From positions 16,035-80,034 of the forward strand of contig JACTMI010000024.1 in assembly GCA_014584695.1 (NCBI GenBank): a DNA stretch of 64,000 bases, given 5' to 3'. Positions 1 to 8,609 of this stretch are shown here, in pieces. This stretch comes from Acidobacteriota bacterium (GTDB taxonomy: Bacteria > Acidobacteriota > Thermoanaerobaculia > Multivoradales > JAGPDF01). The notes beneath the pieces were generated by a model. That model was not told the origin of the DNA, did no database searches, and saw only the letters and a list, made by a program, of their open reading frames with translations. Within the stretch, counting starts at the first letter, position 1. Each line of letters opens with the position of its first letter. Both the position numbers and the translations under genes were made by a program.

Positions 1-1
1 G

Positions 2-1381
2 GTCGGGCTGGGCGGGACGCTGCTCTCGGCGGCCTGGCGGCTGGGGCCGGAGGCGGCGCTCGAGCAGCGCGGCCGGTCCGCGCTCACCGAGCGAGTCGAG
101 GTCCGGGCGACGCGGCCCTTCTGGCGCTTCGAAGTCGAGCGCGAGCCGTTCACCGGCGAGATCTCCTGGCCGACCCGCGCCGTGGCGGAGCTCTGCGCCG
201 AGGTCGAGCCCGCCGAGCTCGGCGAGTGGGGGAGCGACCGACGGTGGCTCCTCTGCGGCGGGCGCCGGCGGGGTGGCTATGGCTGGAACCTGACCGACGG
301 CTGGCAGCTGGCCGAGGGCGTGCCGATCCGTTGGCCGGTCGACGAGCTCGGCTGGCCGCAGATCGAGCTGCGATTCGCTCCAGAAGTGGCGGCGGAGCTG
401 CGCTCACGGCGGGCGTGGACCTGGCCGCTTTTGGGCCAGAGCGACGAAGCTCGGGACCGGATGACCCAGCCGGGCAGCGAATGGGAGGCGCTCCAGATCG
501 AGCTCGACCGGCCGGTCGAGTGGCTGGTGCGATCGTCGGCGGCGCCCGCCGAAGCCCGCTTCGCGCTGGCGGTCGACCCGCGCCGGCCCGACAGGGTACT
601 GCCGGCGAGTCTGCTCGATTCGACTCCCGATCTCGCCGTCCCGGCCCTCGCCATCCTCGTGCTCGCCGCCGCGGGCGGCCTGGCCTGGACGAAGGGGATC
701 GCGATCGCGTTCCACGGCCCACCGCTCTGGGTTCGGATTGCGATCGGCGTCGTGCCGCTGCTGCTGCTCCCCTGGTGGGGCGAGCGTTTCGCCGAGACCG
801 TACGACGCCTCGCCCCCGGCTTCGGAGAGGTCGGCCTGGCGCTCGCCGCCGATCTCGACGAAGCGGGCCGGCCACCGGTCGAGGTCCGTGGAGCGATCCC
901 AGGAGAGGTCTTCGAACCGGCGATCTGGTCGGTCGAGCGCTCCTACTATCGCGGTCTCCTGCTGCCCCTCGGCAGCCTGCCCACCGGTGCCGGTGCCGGG
1001 GCGGACGAGGCGCTGCGGGCGACCTGCGCTGCCTACGCCCGGATGCTCGCCGGTCTGGACTCGGCGGAGCAGGCGCAGTGGCTGGCGCGGCTGGCCTGGG
1101 AGGAGCAGCTCGATCGGGGGGCGGCGAGCCTGTTCTTCGCGCCGGGAGCGCTCGCGCTGCTGGAGGATCCCGAGCGGCCGGAGAGCGTGCGGCGCTGGGC
1201 GGCAAGCTTCCTCTTCTGGCACGGAGTGACGCCGCTCGGGATCCACCCGGAGCAGCCGGCCTTCGCGGCGCGCCGCGCGATCTGGGAGGCGCTCCACCGC
1301 TCCGCCGATCCGGCGGTCCGCAACACCGCGGGATTCCTGCTGGAGCGGCTCACCGGCGGAGCCGTGGGCGCGAGCGACTGA
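2..1381 (+). CDS. Membrane protein of unknown function, 5' end outside the window
   Basis: The reading frame is open from base 2, so the start lies upstream; 459 codons are visible. A hydrophobic stretch begins at the very edge (VGLGGTLLSAAW), followed by a soluble segment rich in Trp and acidic residues, then two clear membrane segments around bases 625-690 and 725-780, and a C-terminal soluble part of about 190 residues. I do not recognise the family. It converges on the glycosyltransferase gene that ends at 1496, with about 110 nt of non-coding DNA between. Coding is supported by strong third-position G/C bias and lack of stops; the function is unknown. Confidence 0.7.
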   Translation, partial: VGLGGTLLSAAWRLGPEAALEQRGRSALTERVEVRATRPFWRFEVEREPFTGEISWPTRAVAELCAEVEPAELGEWGSDRRWLLCGGRRRGGYGWNLTDGWQLAEGVPIRWPVDELGWPQIELRFAPEVAAELRSRRAWTWPLLGQSDEARDRMTQPGSEWEALQIELDRPVEWLVRSSAAPAEARFALAVDPRRPDRVLPASLLDSTPDLAVPALAILVLAAAGGLAWTKGIAIAFHGPPLWVRIAIGVVPLLLLPWWGERFAETVRRLAPGFGEVGLALAADLDEAGRPPVEVRGAIPGEVFEPAIWSVERSYYRGLLLPLGSLPTGAGAGADEALRATCAAYARMLAGLDSAEQAQWLARLAWEEQLDRGAASLFFAPGALALLEDPERPESVRRWAASFLFWHGVTPLGIHPEQPAFAARRAIWEALHRSADPAVRNTAGFLLERLTGGAVGASD

Positions 1382-1495
1382 ACCCCCGTCGCGCCAGCTC
1401 GGAGCTCGGGGAACGCCTTCTGGCTCTGGCCGCCTGGCCGCGCCGGGTGCCGCCTCGCAGCGCTGAGAAGGGGCGGCCACCGGCACCGCCGTTCT

Positions 1496-3607
1496 TCACG
1501 GCGCTGCCATTGTGTCGAGCGGCTCGGAGCCGAGCCAGAGACCGTAGAGCAGCAGGCCGCCCGGAGAGTCGGCGGGTACGCGGACCTCGAAGAACAGCGG
1601 TGTCGAGGCCGTCAGCGGGAGCGCGAGCTCCTCGACGCCCCGGACCCGGCTCGGCGCCAGTCGCCATCGCGCGAGGGGCGGATCCGATTCACTCTCCGCG
1701 CGGCGGGCTTCGATCTCGCAGGCCGCGCCGAGCCCGGGTTGCGCGGTGGCCACCTCGACCGTGACCTGCAGTCGGCCCGGCTCGAACCGATAGGTCGGTG
1801 TCCTGGCGCTCGCTCCCGGCGCGAGCCCGACGCTCTTCGGATTTCGTCCGCTCTCGCCCGCCAGCGAGAGCTGGTCGAGTGTGATCTCTCCCCCCGCGCA
1901 GAGCGCGGGGGGAACATAGCCAGCGGGAATCCTCCGCACCCACAGGCCCGGCCGGACGACGGGTGCGTCCAGGCTGAACCCCCGGTCCGCCTCGATGGCC
2001 AGGAGCACGGGGCCGGTGGCGGCGATGAGCTGCTCGAACATCGTCTGCTCGCTGCTCGCGGCGCGGAAGTTGGACCACGGGCGGGACGGCACGACGACGG
2101 CGGTCTCACCGCGCGGCGCGCAGAGCAGCTCGCGCAGCGGGCGCACCTGGTGCCGGACGCCGAGTCGCGAGAGATCGAGGTCGTGCAGGTTGAGCTCGGC
2201 CGCGATGCCCAGGTGCTCACCCGTCGCGACGTCCCCGAGCTCCGCCAACCGGTCGACGAGCTGGCTCCGGGTGTCCGGAGTCAGGCCGTGGTGGGCGGCG
2301 GCCAGGAGGCCCCGCGTGCCCGCAGCCAGGGCACCGAAGACGAGAACCAGCGCGACAGCCCGGCTGGCGACCGGTCGCCAGGTGGTGCGCAAGGCCGCCG
2401 CGAGCGCCACGCCGAAAGCCACCGCCGCCAGCGGGTAGCAGACGACGACGTTGCGGTGGAAGGGCGCTCCGGTCTGGCTGGTGGCGATCAAGACCAGCAG
2501 ACCGATCGGCAGCACGATCCAGCCGCTCGCGCGGCGGAGCGCGAGGGCCGTTCCCACGACGGCGCCGGCGGTGACGATCGCTCCGAGGTTGCTGCGCAGC
2601 AGCGCGAGGTCGAGACGCAGGTGGGGCCAGCCCGGATCGACCCACAGGGTCGAGCCCTCGACGCCCAGGTAGGCGTGGAGCATCCGGCCGGTGTCACGTA
2701 GAAAGGTCGGCAGGTCGAGCAGCGCGAAGGGAGAGGTGGTGAGAAACGCCGCGCCGGCCGCGGCGGGAGCGGCGATCCAGAGCCAGGGCCGGTAGCCGGC
2801 CGGGCGGTGGACGGTGGCCACGGCCAGCGTGGCGATCGGGACCAGGCCGACGAGGGCCGAGTTGTACTTCGTCGACACCGCGAGCCCGAGCGCCGCGGCG
2901 GCGAGCAGGAGCATGCCGGGACCGCCACCGTCGCGGAAGCGCAACGTGGCCCAGAGGACGGCGAGCGCGAACGCCGCCGCCGGCACGTCGGTCGTCGCCC
3001 ACGAGGAGTGCTCGATGTGGAACTCGTTCGTGGCGAGCACGAAAGCGGCGGCAAGACCGGCGACGCGGCCCCCCAGCATGCTGCCGAGCGAAAAGGCGAG
3101 CAGCACCGACAGCGCTCCGAACAGAACGTTGACCCGGCGCGCCGCGCGATAGAACGATGGGTGGGAGATCCAGTAGGGCTGCGCTCCGGGTGTGGTCGCG
3201 AGGCTGTCTTCGCGCGCGCCGCGGTACCGGATCTCCGCAGGCTCTCGGAGCGCCTCGGGGGCGCCGTCGGGGAGCTGGGCGAGGGCGAGATAGGTCGTCA
3301 CGGACGCCGCGGCTCCGGCGTAGATCAGGAGCGACCCGTAGTTGAAGAACCGCGGGTTGAAGTCCCCGGTGCGCAAGATCTCGAGCGAGCGATGGACGAG
3401 GAATGGCTCGTCCCAGTGGTGCAGGTACGGGAGCCCTTGACGGCTCCTCACGTCCCGCGCCACGAAGGCGATCGCGACGATCGCGGCGAGCGCCAGCGCG
3501 GCGGCGGCACGCGGTCGGCGGAGCCGCCGCAGCGCCGCTCGGGCGCGAGCGAGCCGAGCTTCGAAGAGAGCCCGGCGGGCTGTACGGGAGGCAGTCGTCT
3601 CGGCCAC
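1496..3607 (-). CDS. Polytopic membrane glycosyltransferase, GT39/ArnT-like
   Basis: 703 residues starting with GTG at 3607. After a basic N-terminus and a first membrane helix (about residues 33-50) comes WDEP (Asp66-Glu67), the acidic pair typical of the first periplasmic loop of GT-C enzymes that use polyprenyl-phosphate sugars. About ten further hydrophobic segments follow to residue 430, then a soluble periplasmic C-terminal domain of about 250 residues. Family knowledge suggests transfer of a sugar from a lipid carrier to protein or lipid; substrate cannot be read. A TAGACT -10 box at 3631-3636 (minus strand) and GGAG near 3619 support this start. Confidence 0.75.
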   Translation of the reverse strand: MAETTASRTARRALFEARLARARAALRRLRRPRAAAALALAAIVAIAFVARDVRSRQGLPYLHHWDEPFLVHRSLEILRTGDFNPRFFNYGSLLIYAGAAASVTTYLALAQLPDGAPEALREPAEIRYRGAREDSLATTPGAQPYWISHPSFYRAARRVNVLFGALSVLLAFSLGSMLGGRVAGLAAAFVLATNEFHIEHSSWATTDVPAAAFALAVLWATLRFRDGGGPGMLLLAAAALGLAVSTKYNSALVGLVPIATLAVATVHRPAGYRPWLWIAAPAAAGAAFLTTSPFALLDLPTFLRDTGRMLHAYLGVEGSTLWVDPGWPHLRLDLALLRSNLGAIVTAGAVVGTALALRRASGWIVLPIGLLVLIATSQTGAPFHRNVVVCYPLAAVAFGVALAAALRTTWRPVASRAVALVLVFGALAAGTRGLLAAAHHGLTPDTRSQLVDRLAELGDVATGEHLGIAAELNLHDLDLSRLGVRHQVRPLRELLCAPRGETAVVVPSRPWSNFRAASSEQTMFEQLIAATGPVLLAIEADRGFSLDAPVVRPGLWVRRIPAGYVPPALCAGGEITLDQLSLAGESGRNPKSVGLAPGASARTPTYRFEPGRLQVTVEVATAQPGLGAACEIEARRAESESDPPLARWRLAPSRVRGVEELALPLTASTPLFFEVRVPADSPGGLLLYGLWLGSEPLDTMAAP

Positions 3608-3729
3608 GATGCGGTCGCTCCGGAGGTCTCAGTCTACGGGACGCGAGCGGCAGGCATCGCGGCCCGAGCCGCGTCGGCGCCACCCGGCGCCGCGCGCTGC
3701 TCGCCAGCGTGCGCCGCCTGCCCGACCGC

Positions 3730-5610
3730 TCAGGTCGGCAGCACGACGCGGTCGAGGAGCTTCTGCGCCGCCGAGGAGGCGGGCGCGTGGGTGAGAATCT
3801 GCTGGATCCGCTCGATCGCGCGGACGTGGTCGCCGACGCTCTGGTAGAGCACGATCTCACCGTAGAGGTTCTCGGCGAGGACATTCAGGCGCTCGCCGAC
3901 CGCGCGCACGTGGTCCCCATCCGGAAATCGCTCCAGGTAGGCGTGCCCGGCGGCGAGGTCGGTGTAGGTCGAGGCGAGTTGAACCAGGCGGGCTGACGAG
4001 AGCGCTCGCAACTCGGGGTCGCGGTCCTGCGCGGCGAGCTCCGCCAGCGCGGTCAGCTGGGTCAAGCTGGGCGCCAGATTCCGTAGCCCGCGCTGGGCCC
4101 GCCGTGCGGCGGCGCTCTCCGGAGCCGTTTCCCAGGCGCGCAGGAACTGGGCCACCGCGTCGGCCTGCCGGGACGAGCGGCTATAGGCCTCGCCGAGCGC
4201 GAGCGCGACGTCGGGTGCCTCCTCGGCCTCGGGGTAGTTCGACAGGAAGGTCTCGAGGAAGGGCGTCTCCCAGATGCCGCCGCGCCAGATCTCCCCGGCG
4301 CGCGGATAGAGGTTGCGCCGTTCGGTGTCGAGCACGTCGCGTTGGGCTTCGAGCGTCGGCAGCAGCGGTGAGCTCGGGTCGAGCGCTCGCACCTCGTCGG
4401 CCTCGGCGACGTAGGCCGCGATCAAGCGGCCGTAGTCACGGGCGATCGGCTGCTGAGCGAGCAGCGCGTCGCGGCGTTCGTGGAGCCGGGCGAGGCGCAG
4501 CCGTTCGGCCTCGACGCCGGTCGGCCAGGCGGTGAGCGCCGCCTGCTCGATCAGCTTGCGCCGGGACGGCAGCGGCTTGGCGTCGGTACGGCTCTCCGGG
4601 CGCCCGCTCGCGCGCGGTTCCGGCTTGCTCTCCGCCTTCAGATCTGGTTTGGCCGCCGCGGCATAGGCGAGCAACTTCTGCTGCGTCGAGCTGCGGGTGT
4701 CGGCCGGGTTCTTCTCGTCGCCGCGCGCCAGGCCCTGGGCGCGGATCCGCGCCGCGGCCGTCCGCTGATCGAAGAAGGGGTGGGTGCGCCAGTAGCCATA
4801 CTCCTTCGACGAGTCGGGCAGCCGGCTGCCGAGCGCGGACATCAGCTGCAGGGTGCCGTCCGGAGCAAAGCCGGCCGCAGCGGCCCAGCGCTGACCCTCC
4901 TCGTCGGCTTCGTCCTCGAAGTCCCGGCTGTAACTGCGCAGCAGCAGCTCCGAGAGGATCAGGCTGGCGGCATAGCTGCCGTAGATGAGGTCGCCTTGCC
5001 CGGTGTCGGCCCGCTCGATGCCGTAGGGATCGGGCACTTCGCCCGGGCGCGGGCCGCTGTTGCGTCCCGCATTGACCATCAGCCCGACCACCAGGGCCTG
5101 GGTGAGGACGTTCAGCAGCGTCGCCCGGCGCTCCATCTTGAGTCCGTGTCGCAGCACGACGTGGGCGATCTCGTGCCCCAGGAGAGCCGCCAGCTGGTCG
5201 TCCGTCAGCCCGATGGAGAGCATGCCCCGCGTGATGAAAATCTGGCCGGCTGGCAGCGCGAAGGCGTTCGGCTCCGGCATGTCGATCAGGTAGAAGGAGA
5301 TCGGAAACTCGGTGAAACCCGACTCGTGGACGATTCGGTAACCGAGGCTCGAAACGCGGCGCAGCGCCTCGGGGTTGTCCCAGGCGCCGTAGACCCGCAG
5401 GGCCTGCGCGGCGGCGTCGAGGCTCTTCTCGAACAGGTCGGCCTGCGGCGGCGGCTCGGTCGCCGGTTTGGCGGCCGGCGACTGAGCGGCCACCGGACCG
5501 GTCAGCAACCCGCCGACGAGCAGAGCGATGATCCCGGAGCGGAGGAACCTCGCTTCCGGTCGCTCTCCCCGAGGCCGGAACGGGGCAGATTCCAAGGCAG
5601 CGCGCCTCAC
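3730..5610 (-). CDS. Secreted M48-family zinc metalloprotease with C-terminal helical repeats
   Basis: 626 residues from GTG 5610. The frame stays open upstream into the satellite repeat, but only GTG 5610 gives a normal signal peptide (about residues 20-42, ending AAQ) and it lies 7 nt after a TAGAGT -10 box (5618-5623), implying a leaderless mRNA. The peptidase core has HEIAH (146-150, two zinc His and the catalytic Glu) and a downstream EDEADEEG motif supplying the third ligand, as in BepA/Oma1-like enzymes. The C-terminal half (about 390-626) is helical and TPR-like. BepA-like proteins act in outer-membrane protein quality control in the periplasm; that role is inferred. Confidence 0.82.
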   Translation of the reverse strand: MRRAALESAPFRPRGERPEARFLRSGIIALLVGGLLTGPVAAQSPAAKPATEPPPQADLFEKSLDAAAQALRVYGAWDNPEALRRVSSLGYRIVHESGFTEFPISFYLIDMPEPNAFALPAGQIFITRGMLSIGLTDDQLAALLGHEIAHVVLRHGLKMERRATLLNVLTQALVVGLMVNAGRNSGPRPGEVPDPYGIERADTGQGDLIYGSYAASLILSELLLRSYSRDFEDEADEEGQRWAAAAGFAPDGTLQLMSALGSRLPDSSKEYGYWRTHPFFDQRTAAARIRAQGLARGDEKNPADTRSSTQQKLLAYAAAAKPDLKAESKPEPRASGRPESRTDAKPLPSRRKLIEQAALTAWPTGVEAERLRLARLHERRDALLAQQPIARDYGRLIAAYVAEADEVRALDPSSPLLPTLEAQRDVLDTERRNLYPRAGEIWRGGIWETPFLETFLSNYPEAEEAPDVALALGEAYSRSSRQADAVAQFLRAWETAPESAAARRAQRGLRNLAPSLTQLTALAELAAQDRDPELRALSSARLVQLASTYTDLAAGHAYLERFPDGDHVRAVGERLNVLAENLYGEIVLYQSVGDHVRAIERIQQILTHAPASSAAQKLLDRVVLPT

Positions 5611-5617
5611 GCGAAGA

Positions 5618-5623
5618 ACTCTA
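5618..5623 (-). promoter_or_regulatory. -10 box of the M48 protease gene (leaderless)
   Basis: TAGAGT on the minus strand ends 7 nt before GTG 5610. A transcript starting 6-8 nt after this box would begin at or next to the start codon. No convincing -35 is visible. Confidence 0.5.
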
Positions 5624-5801
5624 GCAGGGCGCGTGCCGGACCCCGGCTCGCCGACGGCGCCACTCCCCGAGCTCGCCACCCCACCCCCCTCCCACCCGCC
5701 ACCTCCCGCCACCCCAGGCCAACGGTCGGGCTGGCTGGGAGAGAAGGACAGTGGCGAGGGGGAGGGCGAGGAAGGACCCGTCGGAGGGGAAGGTCCTAAG
5801 A

Positions 5802-5906
5802 AGACCGGAGAAGGAAAGGACCAGAGAAGGAAAGGACCAGAGAAGGAAAGGACCAGAGAAGGAAAGGACCAGAGAAGGAAAGGACCAGAGAAGGAAAGGA
5901 CCAGAG
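5802..5906. repeat. 16-nt purine-rich tandem repeat, about 6.5 copies
   Basis: Unit GGAAAGGACCAGAGAA in rotated form: five perfect copies from 5818 to 5897, preceded by one degenerate copy (5802-5817) and followed by a partial copy ending at 5906. The period is not a multiple of three. The purine strand is the plus strand. A related sequence (AAAGGATCCAGAGAAGAG) begins the satellite inside trpC near 56616. Confidence 0.95.
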
Positions 5907-6152
5907 CTCCCTTCAATGGGCTTTTCGCTTTTCGCTCTTCGCGCTTCCGCCAGTGAATCAGCCACGCCGCCCAGCGAGCGCTCCGCCCGTCCCCATACTC
6001 CCTTCAATGGGCTCTTCGCTTTTCGCCTTTCGCGCTTCCGCCAGCGAATCAGCCACGCCGCCCAGCGAGCGCCCCGCCCGCCCCCACACTCCCTTCAATG
6101 GGCTTTTCGCTTTTCGCGCTTCCGCCAGCGAATCAGCCACGCCGCCCAGCGA
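5907..6152. repeat. 91-bp direct repeat, three copies, each holding the dispersed core motif
   Basis: Copies start at 5907, 5998 and 6089, exactly 91 nt apart; the third lacks about 7 nt and ends near 6152. Each begins CTCCCTTCAATGGGC followed by one or two GCTTTTC/CTTTTCGC blocks, then a conserved segment containing GAATCAGCCACGCCGCCCAG and a C-rich tract. On the minus strand each copy reads GCGAAAAGCCCATTGAAGGG followed by a G-rich tract, matching the dispersed element seen at 25.9, 26.1, 53.4 and 56.7-56.9 kb. Confidence 0.93.
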
Positions 6153-6176
6153 TCGCCCGGCGAGCGCGGCGCTCGA

Positions 6177-6182
6177 TAGACT
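6177..6182 (+). promoter_or_regulatory. -10 box TAGACT, 6 nt before ATG 6189
   Basis: TAGACT at 6177-6182 followed by six bases and the ATG. No Shine-Dalgarno fits, so the mRNA is probably leaderless. The same hexamer appears at 3631-3636 (minus) and 36208-36213 (plus). Confidence 0.5.
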
Positions 6183-6188
6183 GCCTGG

Positions 6189-6467
6189 ATGGGCGAGCTG
6201 CTGATCGAGGTCGCGACGGCCAAGGCATCCATGGCGGAGGTGCGGGCGGCGCTCGACGCCGCTCTGTACAAGCAGTTTCCCGGCGGCATGCTGCAGCGGC
6301 GCTGGGAAGGGGACGTGCTGCGGCTGAGCGGGCCGGGGGCCGCGGGCTCGATCCAATACGACGCCGGCCGGCTGATCGGCCGGGCCGAGCTCGGCCCCCC
6401 GGCCAGCCTCATGCGCGGGCTGATCGAGACCAAGATCGGGACGGCGATGCGCGAGGCCGCGGGCTGA
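6189..6467 (+). CDS. Small conserved-type protein, possibly PHA-granule-associated-like
   Basis: 92 residues, from the ATG immediately after a TAGACT -10 box. It is predicted soluble, with alternating helix and strand; the central part (GDVLRLSGPGAAGSI) and a Leu-rich C-terminus resemble the small polyhydroxyalkanoic-acid-system proteins only loosely. Its place ahead of beta-oxidation genes would suit a lipid- or polyester-related role. That assignment is a weak inference; hypothetical protein is the safe label. Confidence 0.6.
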   Translation: MGELLIEVATAKASMAEVRAALDAALYKQFPGGMLQRRWEGDVLRLSGPGAAGSIQYDAGRLIGRAELGPPASLMRGLIETKIGTAMREAAG

Positions 6468-6480
6468 CGGTCGCTCCTTC

Positions 6481-7128
6481 GTGCCGATGAGCAGCGGGCC
6501 GACGAGCGCCGGGGGGCCGTTGCAGGTCGCCCTCGAGCGCTGGGCACGGGAGAGTCCGGAGGCGCCGTTCCTCTTCTTCCGCGGTGAGCGCGGGCACTTT
6601 CGCTGGTGGTCCTTTGCCGCCGCGCTCGCCGAGCTCGACCGCACGAGCGCCACCAGAACCAGCGCAGACACCGAGCCGAGAGCGTTCCTCCTGGGGCTCG
6701 AGGCGCTCCGGAGCGCGCCGTCCGAGCAGCTGGGACGCCAACTCGGTGCGCCGAGGCGAGGGCGGGACATCTGGATCTCGACCCGTGCCGTGGACGTGAC
6801 CTGCGAGGCCCAGCTCGCCCTCTGGGCGGCGCACACCGGCGCGGCGATCGTGCGCGAGCCGGGCGAGCGGCTGCATCCCGAGCTGCTCGCCTGGGCGCGG
6901 CCGACCCTCGTCTCGGCGCCGGGCGCAGAGATCGACGGCCTCTTCGGGGGTCTCGAGAACATCTCGCCGCGACTCTGGGCGAAGCGTTGGCGCCGGCGCC
7001 GGCTCGCTCGGCTGCGCGCGCTGCTGGTGGAGGGAGCCGGGGAGACCCTCGTACTGGCGCGGCGGGCGGCCGCGCTGGGAGCGCCAGAGGACCTCCTGCT
7101 GCTTCCGTTTCCGGGGGCCCGATGGTAG
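6481..7128 (+). CDS. Hypothetical protein, faintly like the N-terminus of an AMP-dependent acyl-CoA synthetase
   Basis: 215 residues from GTG 6481 or ATG 6487, 13 nt after the previous gene and 26 nt before the thiolase. The start (ALERWARESPEAPFLFF then WWSFAAALAEL) recalls the opening of adenylate-forming ligases, but the P-loop STGxTGxPKG and the adenylation signatures are absent and the protein stops far short of the usual 500+ residues. It may be a degenerate ligase, or a relic beside genuine beta-oxidation genes. Arg-rich stretches near residues 165-180 make a normal fold uncertain. Confidence 0.45.
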   Translation: MPMSSGPTSAGGPLQVALERWARESPEAPFLFFRGERGHFRWWSFAAALAELDRTSATRTSADTEPRAFLLGLEALRSAPSEQLGRQLGAPRRGRDIWISTRAVDVTCEAQLALWAAHTGAAIVREPGERLHPELLAWARPTLVSAPGAEIDGLFGGLENISPRLWAKRWRRRRLARLRALLVEGAGETLVLARRAAALGAPEDLLLLPFPGARW

Positions 7129-7154
7129 AAAGACCGCGACAAGGAGGGACTCCG

Positions 7155-8609
7155 ATGGCGGAATCCGCCGACCCCGAGCTCGGCCCGCCGCCCAGCCCGC
7201 TGCCGCCGCGCAACGACGCCTCCGCCGCCCAGGAAATCGGCGAACGCGCCGACACCGTCCGGACCGGCCTCGGAGTCTCCGGTTTCCCGAGCCCCCTGAA
7301 GGTCAGCCGTCAGAAGCTGCGCGGACACAACGGCCGCGCGGCGATCGTCGACGGCTGCCGGACGCCGTTCGCCAAGGCCGGGACCGACCTCGCCGAGCTC
7401 GACGTGATCGACTTGGCGGGGATCGCCGGCGGCGAGGCCGTGGCGCGAACCGGCATCGATCCCGCAGAAGTCGACTTCGCGGTGTTCGGTGTCGTGGTGG
7501 CGGCCCTCCATGGGCCGAATCTCGGGCGCGAAGTGGTCTTCCGCTCGGCCCTGCCCGCCTCGATCCCGGGCACCACGGTGAACCTCGCCTGCGCTTCGTC
7601 CAACCGCGCCATCGTCACCGCGGTCGAGGCGATCCTCCTCGGCGAAGCGGAGGTCGTGCTGGCCGGTGGCGCCGAGTCGCTCTCGAACGTTCCGCTCCAG
7701 TTCACGAAGGGCGCCGCGGATCGCTTCATCGCCCTCTCCAAGGCGCGCGGCACTGGCGCGCGCGCGCGGCTCGCCGCTGGCTTCCGGCCGCGCGACTTCG
7801 TGCCGGTGCCGCCGGCGATCGCCGAGCTCGCGACCGGCATGTCGATGGGCGAGGCCTGCGAGAAGATGGCCAAGGAGAACGACGTCGGCCGCCGTGCCCA
7901 GGACGAGATCGCCTTCCTGTCCCACTCCCGCGCCGCCGCCGCGCAGGCCGAGGGGAGGTTCGCGGACCAGATCGTCGCGGTCTTTCCACCGCCGCGCTAC
8001 GACCGCGCGGTGGTCGCCGACAACGGCGTCCGCGCCGATTCCTCGCCCGAGGCACTGGCGCGGCTGGCGCCGGTCTTCGATCGCCGCTACGGCACCATCA
8101 CCGCGGGCAATGCCTCGCCGATCACCGACGGTGGCGCGGCGGTGGTGGTGATGAGCGAGCGGCGGGCGCGCCAACTCGGCCGGCCCCCGCTCGGGTTCGT
8201 TCGCTCCTACGCCTGGGCGGCGATCCCGCCGGGCGGCCAGCTGCTGCAGGGACCGGCCTACGCGGCCCCTCTGGCGCTCGAGCGGGCGGGCCTCAAGCTC
8301 GCCGACATCGACCTGGTGGAGACCCACGAGGCCTTCGCGGCGCAGGTGCTGTCGAACCTCAAGGCCTGGGCGTCGCCGAGGTTCGCGCGCGAGGAGCTCA
8401 ACCGGAGCGAGCCGATGGGCGAGGTGGACCTCGCGCGTTGGAACGTCAACGGCGGCTCGATCGCCCTCGGCCACCCGTTCGGCGCCACCGGCGCCCGGAT
8501 CACGCTGCAACTGTTGCGCGAGCTCGAGCGCCGAAACCTCAAGTACGGGTTGCTCACCGTTTGCGCCGCCGGCGGACACGGCTTCGCGATGGTGGTGGAG
8601 CGCGAGTGA
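7155..8609 (+). CDS. fadI: Acetyl-CoA C-acyltransferase (FadI-type thiolase)
   Basis: 484 residues from ATG 7155, with AAGGAGG at 7141-7147. It catalyses thiolytic cleavage of 3-ketoacyl-CoA, the last step of beta-oxidation. The nucleophilic Cys is in LACASSNRA, the active-site His regions are HEAFAAQ and GHPFGATGARI, and the second Cys is in CAAGGHG near the C-terminus. An unusual N-terminal extension of about 55 residues (Pro/Ala-rich) precedes the conserved AAIVDGCRTPFAK. The next gene (hydratase/dehydrogenase) overlaps its stop by 4 nt (GTGA), the usual pairing of the trifunctional complex subunits. Function is secure; anaerobic (FadIJ) versus aerobic (FadBA) role is not readable. Confidence 0.92.
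   Translation: MAESADPELGPPPSPLPPRNDASAAQEIGERADTVRTGLGVSGFPSPLKVSRQKLRGHNGRAAIVDGCRTPFAKAGTDLAELDVIDLAGIAGGEAVARTGIDPAEVDFAVFGVVVAALHGPNLGREVVFRSALPASIPGTTVNLACASSNRAIVTAVEAILLGEAEVVLAGGAESLSNVPLQFTKGAADRFIALSKARGTGARARLAAGFRPRDFVPVPPAIAELATGMSMGEACEKMAKENDVGRRAQDEIAFLSHSRAAAAQAEGRFADQIVAVFPPPRYDRAVVADNGVRADSSPEALARLAPVFDRRYGTITAGNASPITDGGAAVVVMSERRARQLGRPPLGFVRSYAWAAIPPGGQLLQGPAYAAPLALERAGLKLADIDLVETHEAFAAQVLSNLKAWASPRFAREELNRSEPMGEVDLARWNVNGGSIALGHPFGATGARITLQLLRELERRNLKYGLLTVCAAGGHGFAMVVERE

Larger units (their letters stand above)
5611..6188. other. Non-coding 578-nt region with repeats
   Basis: This gap holds the M48 promoter (5618-5623), a C-rich then G-rich tract (about 5680-5800), a 16-nt satellite (5802-5906), three 91-bp direct repeats (5907-6152) and the promoter of the next gene (6177-6182). 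Open frames that run through it change frame from one repeat copy to the next and show no family similarity, so I treat it as non-coding. Confidence 0.75.

Noticed and set aside
5611..5916. An N-terminal extension of the M48 protease translated from the satellite
   Set aside because: It would add about 100 low-complexity residues before the signal peptide; GTG 5610 has a -10 box and starts a normal signal peptide.
5802..6152. CRISPR array
   Set aside because: The 16-nt units are contiguous without spacers, and the 91-bp units are nearly identical over their whole length; there are no cas genes in the window.
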